Assembly: GCA_030043175.1 (NCBI GenBank)
Contig: JASHYD010001119.1
Span: forward strand, 1-11,821
Length of the DNA stretch: 11,821 nt
Origin: Xanthobacteraceae bacterium
GTDB taxonomy: Bacteria > Pseudomonadota > Alphaproteobacteria > Rhizobiales > Xanthobacteraceae
Reading direction: 5' to 3'
Both the position numbers and the translations under genes were made by a program. Every line of letters begins with the position of its first letter. Positions within the stretch are counted from its first letter, which is position 1. A model generated the notes under the pieces. It had not been told where the DNA came from, ran no database searches, and saw only the letters and a program-made list of their open reading frames with translations. Positions 6,172-11,821 of this stretch are shown one piece after another.

Positions 6172-7224
6172 CTAATCCGCACGCCCCCAATTCAGCACAC
6201 TGTCCACGAGCCCGACGAAGGTCGCTATCCAAGCAATAATCGCCACGATCATAAATGCATAGGACAGCGGCATCAGATACGAGGCGTTGAGAATTTTCGC
6301 CAACCAATACGTGCTTGCGGAATACATGCCCAGCGGGAAGACTCCGCCCCAGTAGAGCGGGCCATAGGCGAACGGCACGCCGCAAATCAGGTAGCGCCAT
6401 ATACCAAGCGCGATGAGCATGGGGATCCACCAGCTTCCCATGGACCAGAAGAACAGGGTCAAACCTTTCACGAAAGGCACCAACTCCGCAACCAGAGGAG
6501 AAAGTGCAGATTGGGCCACGAGGGTGGCGCCAGCCGCCGTCGAAATAGCCGCCGAACCCATATTAATCCAATAGAGGGGCGTGACATCCTGTGTCGACAT
6601 CGGCGAAAACGTGCAACGGAGGAAGATCAGCGTCGTCAGCCAGAGATATAGCCCGCCGCCGCTCAGCCAGAGGGTCAGCGCCGTGAATATCAGCGCCCCT
6701 TGCGTATCGGCGGAGGCGAACGAGGGCAGTATCAAAACAGTCAGAATGGAAACGGATTGCGTAGCCACGACGATGACGAGCCAGCCGCCGTTAATCCCCT
6801 CTGTCAAGCTCGGCTTGTTCACCTCGACCGTTAGCATCGCCAGCACCCCATAGATTACGACGATCCACAGTGCTGCAGCGATAACCCAGCAGAAAATAGC
6901 AAAACCCATGGCTTCCATCTGAAGCACGAGCTGGCTGCCGAACACGCCGAACGCCGCTATGACGGTGAAGAAGCCGACGCCGCGGCTGTGGCTGTGCAAA
7001 TCGGCCGCGAAAGCTTGCGGATATCGCACGATGCGCACGCTCGTGACCACGATCAGGCTGATGAAAAAGAAAGCGTTCAGCCAGAATAGAACGCTTGGGA
7101 GTGCCTGTAGGCCGTGCAAGTGCGTCGCAAGCGCGACGATGCCCGTGGCCATTATTAGCGCGAAATACGCGGGGTGCAGGGTTTCTAGATGGTCACGCGG
7201 ACCGCGTTCAACTCTGAGTTTCAT
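6172..7224 (-). CDS. TDT-family transporter (TehA/SLAC1-like, tellurite resistance / C4-dicarboxylate)
   Basis: A 350-aa inner-membrane protein of the voltage-dependent anion channel / TDT superfamily. About ten hydrophobic segments are visible, for example at roughly 18-35, 43-62, 82-101, 106-131, 146-166, 176-201, 218-236, 249-277, 289-309 and 317-340. Family-typical segments are LHPAYFALIMATGIVALAT near the N-terminus, PLYWINMGSAAIS (216-228), FVKGLTLFFWSMGSWWIP (251-268) and PLYWGGVFPLGMYS (289-302). Relatives include TehA (tellurite resistance), Mae1-type malate uptake systems and plant SLAC1 anion channels, so the substrate cannot be read from sequence; a small anion is likely. The ATG at 7224 has no good Shine-Dalgarno, yet the conserved HPAYF begins at residue 17, so the start is about right. 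It is separated by 160 bp from the broken SDR gene upstream on the same strand. No second tellurite gene (tehB, ter) is present. Confidence 0.9.
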   Translation of the reverse strand: MKLRVERGPRDHLETLHPAYFALIMATGIVALATHLHGLQALPSVLFWLNAFFFISLIVVTSVRIVRYPQAFAADLHSHSRGVGFFTVIAAFGVFGSQLVLQMEAMGFAIFCWVIAAALWIVVIYGVLAMLTVEVNKPSLTEGINGGWLVIVVATQSVSILTVLILPSFASADTQGALIFTALTLWLSGGGLYLWLTTLIFLRCTFSPMSTQDVTPLYWINMGSAAISTAAGATLVAQSALSPLVAELVPFVKGLTLFFWSMGSWWIPMLIALGIWRYLICGVPFAYGPLYWGGVFPLGMYSASTYWLAKILNASYLMPLSYAFMIVAIIAWIATFVGLVDSVLNWGRAD

Positions 7225-7384
7225 GACAGAGCGCGTATCGCCCTACCCGGCGCCCCCCGGTCTCGGCTCGCGACCGTGTCACGCCATCGGCGATTGGTTT
7301 CCAGTATGGGCCTTTCGTGGTGCTGTCAATGCTTGCGCTGCCACACCGGAAATTGACCCGGCGCACGGCGCCCATCCTGCCGGC

Positions 7385-8123
7385 TCAGAGACGAAGTCCG
7401 CCGTCGATCTCCAAAACGCGTCCCGTATAGTAGTCGTTTTGTAAGACGAAGAGGACGGCGCCTGCGATGTCCTCGGGTCTCGCCAGCCGCCTCAATGGAA
7501 TGGTCGAGATAATCCTGTCGAGAATTTTCGGCGGGATCTTTGCTGCCATTCGTGTATCGCAAAATCCCGGCGCGATGGCAGCTACGCGGATGTTGTGGCG
7601 CGCAAGCTCCTTCGCCCAGGTCACAGTCATCGCGGCAACGCCGCCCTTGGCGGCTGAGTAGTTGGTCTGGCCGATGTTACCGGCGCGCGAGATACTGGAA
7701 ATGTTTACGATCACGCCTCCCCGTCCACTTTTAATCATGTGTACAGCGCCTTCCCGTCCGCAGAGAAAGACGCCACGTAAGTCGGCTGCAACGACCTTGT
7801 TGAATTCGTCGATGGACATCGTGTTATGTACTTTGCCGTCCTCAACCTTCACGAGCAGCGCATCGCTCGTGACGCCTGCGTTGTTGACAACCCGGTCGAC
7901 GCTTCCAAGGTCCCGGTGGATGCAGCCGAATAGCGATATGACCGACTGTTCGTCGGTTACGTCCGTTGTGTAATCTTTAACCTGGCTGCCAGCCTTTGCG
8001 CAGAGCTGCGTCGAGGTCGACCAGCGCGAGCTTCGCACCTTGCTGAGCGATGATCTCCGCCATCTTCCGGCCCAGCCCCTGGGCGGCGCCAGTAATTACG
8101 ATCACCTGTCCATCAAGTTCCAT
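7385..8123 (-). pseudogene. Short-chain dehydrogenase/reductase (FabG/PhaB-like), frameshifted
   Basis: An SDR gene split across two frames. From ATG 8123 (GGAAGG about 8 bases upstream) the first frame gives MELDGQVIVITGAAQGLGRK, with the cofactor loop TGAAQGLG, and runs to LALVDLD before derailing to a TAA at 7977-7979. The second frame picks up at about 8008 with QLCAKAGSQVKDYTTDVTDE and continues in full SDR pattern: VNNAGVTSDA, the catalytic Ser of NISSIS, Tyr/Lys in TNYSAAKGG (Tyr codon 7658-7660), APGFCDTRM and the C-terminal YYTGRVLEIDGGLRL. The stop is TGA at 7385-7387. Compared with the usual SDR layout, about 8 residues between VDLD and QLC are missing, so a deletion of a non-multiple of three is likelier than a one-base error. 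The composite of about 245 residues would otherwise be a normal 3-oxoacyl-ACP or acetoacetyl-CoA reductase-like enzyme. The substrate is unknown. The well-preserved remainder suggests recent loss. Confidence 0.88.
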
Positions 8124-8374
8124 TTTGTGTGCCTTCCGCCAGCCCATTCGTAATTGCGGCACCGCCGATGCCGGATTGCGTTACTTTCGGGTCGCGTGGT
8201 TGCATCATGCGGGCCGGCAAACTCGAGCGCCGCCATCACACGATCGGTTCATGACTGCTCTGTACGACCAGGCCTCAACGTGGGCGTCATCACGACGAAA
8301 TCTGCAGGTCGGTCCTGATGAACGCGTTCGTGCGTTGTCATGGCCGGTCTTGCTCTGAAACGTCTCGAGCCACG
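8124..8374. other. Non-coding spacer between hpnI and the SDR pseudogene
   Basis: About 250 bp with no recognised gene. Frames read through the region do not resemble a family. No strong hairpin follows the hpnI stop. If the two minus-strand genes were ever co-transcribed, this spacer is long for an operon. Confidence 0.5.
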
Positions 8375-9685
8375 TCAGCCTCGCAGTGGTGGAGAGCCGA
8401 TCTCGAGCAGCACCGCCTCTCGATTCGAATGGTTCTGGAGGCGATGGCCTGCAGTCACGCCAGCGTCGTCGGGAGAACCGATCTCGAGCAGCACCGCCTC
8501 TCGATTCGAATGGTTCTGAGTGTGATGGCCTGCCACCACGCCAGCGTCGTCGCGGCTGCGGAACCGGTAGCCACGGCCTTTCCACATCACATTTCGACCG
8601 GCGGCGCTTGATAGGAAGACGGCGAATGACAACAGGTCGCGCAACGGAAGCAGCCAACATGATTGCGGCGGGAGGTTGAAGGCGCGTTCCAGTTGCCGGA
8701 GCAAGGCCAGTCGGCATGCAAACGAGGCAAGGCTCAGACCAACGGCGATTACTGGCCCGAATGATTTCGCAGAGATGCCGGCTAGCGCCGCAATGAGCGC
8801 CAGCGGGAAAGCATGCGTCACGATCAAGCCCGTGTAACCAATCGGATCAATAGTCCTGATCGTCCGCGCCCACCTCATCTCGTGTTGCCACAACTCACGC
8901 ACCGAGGTCTCCCCACACACGTGGCCAACCGTGGTAGGCAAGACCGCGATTTTATAGCCTCGAGCGCGCAGCCTTGCACCGATCGCGTAATCATCTGCCA
9001 GGCAGTCGGCGACATCGACGAATCCACCTATCTCGGCGAGGGTTTTGCGTTTGAACGCTATCGTCGAGCCGAAACACGGATTTGCAAGTCCGAGCGTCAA
9101 GCCAAACACGACGCTCGGAAGGAAATGCGCGTTGATGCCGAGTTCGGAAAGTTTGGCCCATACGCCAGGCGTCGCGAGGCCGTGATACAGGCAGGTGACC
9201 GCGCCAATGCCGCGCTGATCCAGCGCCGCAATGACGCGTGAGAGATAATGGGGATCTACCCGGATGTCGCTGTCGGCGACGACGATGATGTCATGTTCGG
9301 CGCGTCGCCCCATGTTGATCAAATTGGAAACCTTGCGGTTCAGTCCGTGCATTGTTGCGTCGACGACGAGATCAATATGATCGGCACCATATTGAGCCCG
9401 AAGCCGCTCAACGAGCGCAATCGCGTCATCTCTTGGATCCTGAACACCAAAGACGATTTGCACAGGACCCGGGTAGCCTTGTGTGCAGAATGACGCGAGA
9501 TTTTCAAGCAGTCCAGGCTCCGCGCCATGCAGCGGCTTGAGGATGGTTACGCCGGGCCTCCACGCGCGCTGGGCGCACGAAGTCTTTCGCGTCAAGCGAT
9601 CCGTCAGCCGCATAACACAAATGAGATAACCGCAACTGACGACCGAAGCGAGCCCAGCAATGATCGATGACCAATACAAGATCAT
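8375..9685 (-). CDS. hpnI: Hopanoid glycosyltransferase HpnI-like, with C-terminal repeat extension
   Basis: A 436-aa membrane glycosyltransferase of the GT2/GT21-like ceramide glucosyltransferase type. By family knowledge HpnI transfers N-acetylglucosamine to bacteriohopanetetrol, and HpnK and HpnJ then act towards glucosaminyl and cyclitol-ether hopanoids. Residues 1-25 form an N-terminal membrane segment. VTILKPLHGAEP (46-57) begins the catalytic domain. Key residues are ADSD (137-140), ADDYAIG (230-236) and HEMRWARTIR (268-277), matching the D..D..D..(Q/R)xxRW layout with His in the first place of the last motif. Further hydrophobic segments lie at about 285-330 and 345-363. ATG 9685 is chosen because HpnI proteins open directly with the membrane segment; a GTG at 9760 would add 25 atypical residues. 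Neither has a strong ribosome site. The native end is probably near residue 378; the last 60 residues are encoded by a duplicated repeat. Confidence 0.85.
   Translation of the reverse strand: MILYWSSIIAGLASVVSCGYLICVMRLTDRLTRKTSCAQRAWRPGVTILKPLHGAEPGLLENLASFCTQGYPGPVQIVFGVQDPRDDAIALVERLRAQYGADHIDLVVDATMHGLNRKVSNLINMGRRAEHDIIVVADSDIRVDPHYLSRVIAALDQRGIGAVTCLYHGLATPGVWAKLSELGINAHFLPSVVFGLTLGLANPCFGSTIAFKRKTLAEIGGFVDVADCLADDYAIGARLRARGYKIAVLPTTVGHVCGETSVRELWQHEMRWARTIRTIDPIGYTGLIVTHAFPLALIAALAGISAKSFGPVIAVGLSLASFACRLALLRQLERAFNLPPQSCWLLPLRDLLSFAVFLSSAAGRNVMWKGRGYRFRSRDDAGVVAGHHTQNHSNREAVLLEIGSPDDAGVTAGHRLQNHSNREAVLLEIGSPPLRG
8391..8552. repeat. Two tandem 81-bp units with palindromic core in the 3' end of hpnI
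   Basis: Units 8391-8471 and 8472-8552 differ at 8 of 81 positions by my count. Each holds a 44-nt core (8393-8436 and 8474-8517) bounded by AGAACC / GGTTCT (AGAGCC at one end of the first copy), with inner CTCGAG and CTCGATTCG forming an imperfect inverted repeat. On the coding strand each unit adds 27 residues of the form DDAGV-AGH--QNHSNREAVL LEIGS. The core looks like a mobile palindromic (REP-type) element that entered in frame and was duplicated; that origin is inference. Confidence 0.8.
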
Positions 9686-10369
9686 GCCACTGTGTGCCTC
9701 AGCCGTTAATCCGAGCGACGAATCCGACCGTACGCAAAAGCCGTTTGCGACTTCCCCCACGCGGCGAAAAGTCTGCCGCCAGACGCTTGCTTGCTACGAG
9801 CTGGAGCGTGAGCACCACGAAATGACATTCACCAGCCGATGCACACAATGGCATTTCCGATGTCATGGATGCCGGATCAGCCCAAACACCAGGCATTTCC
9901 CCGCACGAAACGCCTCGATGCAGGGTCAGCGGCCCGGTTGGAAAATCGCATTCGATTAAGGCCGACACTCATGAGAAGCCGTTGTCGATAGAGTTGGTTC
10001 CATCCCTGTTCGAAAATGCATGGCGCTCGACGAGCCATACGCTTGCGGCACGACGCGCGTCGACGAGGCGCGCTTGTGTTGCGTCCGGACGATCGGGCAA
10101 TCGGCGCATCGGTAGTCGCGGCTGCAATCAATTGGCCGGACGAACCGGAAACCTCTCACTGCGCGGAACTCAAAAGCAGTCGCATTGGTTCACTAGCCGG
10201 CAGATGATCCGTTCGGAAGGCGAACTGTGGAACCCGTTTTGCCCTTCGCCCGTGCGGTGGCGGTCACGGGTCAACTCCACCGCGATTTCCGTCGATTTTG
10301 CCGGCTCGGCGCCCTGCGCGGTATTTCATTGCCGCGGATCCGTGCCTTGCATTCCAGCCGGATCGGAAT
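9686..10369. other. Long divergent gene-free region
   Basis: 684 bp between the starts of hpnI (minus) and the AI-2E permease (plus). Promoters for both should lie here. The longest open frame (about 240 codons on plus from 9865) is Arg/Ser-rich, overlaps the permease start and resembles nothing. ATGACAT (9822-9828) and ATGTCAT (9860-9866) form a loose inverted repeat with a 31-nt spacer. GGAAC at about 10167, followed 18 bases later by GTT, vaguely recalls an EcfG-type promoter, but the spacing is off and I do not call it. Confidence 0.5.
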
Positions 10370-11470
10370 ATGAGCCGTCAGCCCCGCAAGCTGCCGCCGG
10401 GGCCAATCGGCGACGAGCACGCCGAAGTCGGCAGGATATCCACGCCGACCATCATCTTCATCCTTATCGTCATTGGACTGGCTCTTTACAAGCTTCAAAT
10501 CATCCTGCTGCCATTTCTCGTTTCAGGGGTCCTCGCCTATATTTGTACGCCGCTTGTGGGGTGGCTTGCCTCACGCAGTCGATTTAGCCGCAACTTCTTC
10601 TCTGTAATCGTATTTGTGGCGATCCTAGCAATTGTCGCGCTAGCGGGCTTTTTAGCACTGCCAGAGTTGCACCGAGGACTCACGCGAGTGGTCTTTGATT
10701 TTCAGGACATCGTCGCAAGCTTGGCCAAGTCCGCAATCGGTGATCGAAGCATCGATGTTTTCGGCAAATCGATGAATGCCACACAATTGACGCAGGTCGT
10801 GGTCTCGGCCGTCCGCGAGTGGATCGAGCAGCCGGAAAAAATCCTCTTGCTGGGAGGAGTGACATTTGCTGCCCTGTGGGGTTTTTTCCTCATCCCCACG
10901 CTACTGTTTTATTTCCTGTACAGCGGGCCGCGTGTGTTTCGCGGCTTGCTCTGGCTCGTGCCTCCCGCACACCGCCCCCTCGTTCTCGATATCTGGTCGA
11001 AACTCGATCCCGTCCTGAGACGATATTTCGTCGGCATTCTCATCGTGGTGGCATACGCCACAACGGCCGCGTATATCGGACTGGGAATTGTTCTCCACAT
11101 CCCTCACGCGTTCTTTCTGGCCCTGCTGACGGGCGTCCTCGAAATGATACCGGCGATCGGGCCGCTAGCTTCCGCCATCATCGCTGGCCTGGTTGCCGTT
11201 CGCTATGCGACGGGCATCGGAGCGATCATCGGATACGCGATCTATGCAACGGCGTTGCGGTTATCGATAGACCAGTTATTTGGGCCCCTCGCGCTTGGCG
11301 TGGCGGCGCGCCTCCATCCGATCGTGATCATCTTCTGCTTCATCGCAGGTGGCATGTTGTTCGGCATAGCGGGTGTGGTCATGGCCGTGCCGGTCGCCCT
11401 TGCGGCCAAGATCTGTTTGGCGGTGCTTTACGACGAACCGCTAAGCGGGAGGGAAGCCAAATCCGAATAG
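10370..11470 (+). CDS. AI-2E family permease
   Basis: A 366-aa polytopic inner-membrane protein of the AI-2E transporter family (YdiK/PerM/TqsA type). Two N-terminal hydrophobic segments (about 27-41 and 43-63) and a third at 76-98 are followed by a soluble stretch (about 99-155). Further segments lie at about 158-184, 219-242, 247-278, 283-300 and 314-353. Family-typical pieces are HIPHAFFLALLTGVLEMIP followed by AIGPL (243-265) and LGVAARLHPIVIIF (309-322), with the GGMLFGIAGVVMAVP helix at 327-341. Members have been linked to autoinducer-2 export, Na+/H+ exchange or unknown substrates, so the name is not evidence of quorum sensing. ATG 10370 is preferred over an in-frame start 72 bp upstream because relatives have a short hydrophilic N-terminus; the ribosome site (GGA about 5 bases upstream) is weak. 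It ends 7 bp before hpnG, suggesting co-transcription. Confidence 0.88.
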   Translation: MSRQPRKLPPGPIGDEHAEVGRISTPTIIFILIVIGLALYKLQIILLPFLVSGVLAYICTPLVGWLASRSRFSRNFFSVIVFVAILAIVALAGFLALPELHRGLTRVVFDFQDIVASLAKSAIGDRSIDVFGKSMNATQLTQVVVSAVREWIEQPEKILLLGGVTFAALWGFFLIPTLLFYFLYSGPRVFRGLLWLVPPAHRPLVLDIWSKLDPVLRRYFVGILIVVAYATTAAYIGLGIVLHIPHAFFLALLTGVLEMIPAIGPLASAIIAGLVAVRYATGIGAIIGYAIYATALRLSIDQLFGPLALGVAARLHPIVIIFCFIAGGMLFGIAGVVMAVPVALAAKICLAVLYDEPLSGREAKSE

Positions 11471-11477
11471 AGCCGAA

Positions 11478-11821
11478 ATGATTAACATGCGACTTCGCTG
11501 GTCGGAATATGTGAGTCGGAAAGCAACGCTGGCGGCGGAGCTTTCGGCCGCCAATGTGCTTTTTCCCGTCGTGGTCTTGGTCGGACTCGCGTTCGAAGCA
11601 AGGATCGCGGCCGGACGGGGTGTTCTGGTGGTTTGCCGCGGGTCTGGATGCGAGTTGTCCGGCGCGCTGCAGCGGGCGCTGCAAGACGGTTGTCGCAGCA
11701 TCATCAGCTTCGGGGTGGCCGGCGGTCTCGCTCCCGATCTTCGGGCGGGCGACGTCGTGGTCGCGTCGGCTATCCGCGACTCGCACGTCGTACGGCAGAC
11801 AGATCCGATTTGGTCGAAAAA
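11478..11821 (+). CDS. hpnG: Hopanoid-associated phosphorylase HpnG, 3' partial
   Basis: An open frame of 114 complete codons, cut by the window end. VVLVGLAFEARIAAGRGVLVV, then LQDGCRSIISFGVAGGLAPDLRAGDVVVASAI match HpnG, a member of the purine nucleoside phosphorylase / MTA-SAH nucleosidase superfamily. The GVAGGL loop is the expected phosphate/nucleoside binding segment. HpnG removes adenine from adenosylhopane, the step after HpnH in making bacteriohopanetetrol. About half of a normal 230-250 residue protein is present. The start is unsure. ATG 11478 or 11487 gives an N-terminus about 30 residues longer than the usual start close before VGLAFEARIA. GTG 11556, with GGAG about 15 bases upstream, would give a more normal length. 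The gene follows the AI-2E permease by 7 bp if ATG 11478 is used. The antisense frame here is a shadow. Confidence 0.85.
   Translation, partial: MINMRLRWSEYVSRKATLAAELSAANVLFPVVVLVGLAFEARIAAGRGVLVVCRGSGCELSGALQRALQDGCRSIISFGVAGGLAPDLRAGDVVVASAIRDSHVVRQTDPIWSK

Noticed and set aside
6172..7224. Tellurite resistance island
   Set aside because: Only a single TDT-family transporter is present, with no tehB or ter genes; the family mostly moves organic or inorganic anions.
9685..9760. Upstream GTG start for hpnI at 9760
   Set aside because: It adds 25 residues not typical of HpnI before the N-terminal membrane segment, and the ATG at 9685 starts exactly at that segment.
10150..10200. EcfG-type (GGAAC...GTT) promoter upstream of the AI-2E gene
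   Set aside because: The gap between elements is 18 bases, outside the usual 16-17, and the second element is incomplete.
9865..10587. 240-codon plus-strand open frame before the AI-2E gene
   Set aside because: Its composition is Arg/Ser-rich without domain pattern, it lacks a ribosome site, and it overlaps the well-supported permease in another frame.
10370..11470. Reading the AI-2E permease as part of a quorum-sensing system
   Set aside because: The family name is historical; no lsr or luxS gene is present and members have varied or unknown substrates.
10819..11481. 220-codon plus-strand open frame inside the AI-2E gene
   Set aside because: It is fully nested out of frame in a conserved membrane protein; the translation is Arg/Pro-rich shadow sequence.

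Overview
The window is high-GC DNA that reads like an alphaproteobacterium of the Bradyrhizobium / Rhodopseudomonas / Afipia group (Nitrobacteraceae). The inference rests on the gene families together: a BA14K-like exported protein, a TPR-caspase protein, an RcnB-like remnant, a periplasmic PQQ alcohol dehydrogenase and two hopanoid side-chain genes (hpnI, hpnG). There is no rRNA, tRNA, transposase, phage gene or CRISPR array. Coding density is low, with several 200-700 bp gene-free stretches and two decayed genes, which suggests an accessory or slowly eroding region.

Left part (1-3978). A TPR plus caspase-like (peptidase C14) protein enters from the left edge on the plus strand. After a 0.39 kb gap lies a minus-strand PQQ-dependent alcohol dehydrogenase with a signal peptide. 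Its active site carries the Asp-x-Asp pattern associated with lanthanide-dependent enzymes. It diverges from the next gene across about 390 bp containing two clean inverted repeats.

Middle part (3979-8374). On the plus strand are a small exported BA14K-family protein with a Gly/Pro repeat and an FmdB-type zinc-ribbon protein with back-to-back hairpins at its stop codon. These are followed by a degraded RcnB-like gene. On the minus strand are a TDT/SLAC1-type anion or dicarboxylate transporter and a short-chain dehydrogenase (SDR) gene broken by a frameshift that looks like a small deletion.

Right part (8375-11821). hpnI, a GT2/GT21-like glycosyltransferase of bacteriohopanetetrol modification, lies on the minus strand. 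Its 3' end carries two in-frame copies of an 81-bp repeat with a palindromic core. After about 0.68 kb without a gene comes a plus-strand AI-2E-family permease, then, 7 bp later, the start of hpnG (adenosylhopane phosphorylase), cut by the window end. HpnG acts early in hopanoid side-chain formation and HpnI adds N-acetylglucosamine to bacteriohopanetetrol, so the right end is probably the edge of a hopanoid cluster that continues beyond the window. The permease next to hpnG is a candidate partner, not a demonstrated one.

I found no clearly new multi-gene system. The most notable items are the metal-site pattern of the PQQ dehydrogenase, the palindromic repeat expansion at the hpnI terminus, the permease-hpnG pairing and the two pseudogenes.
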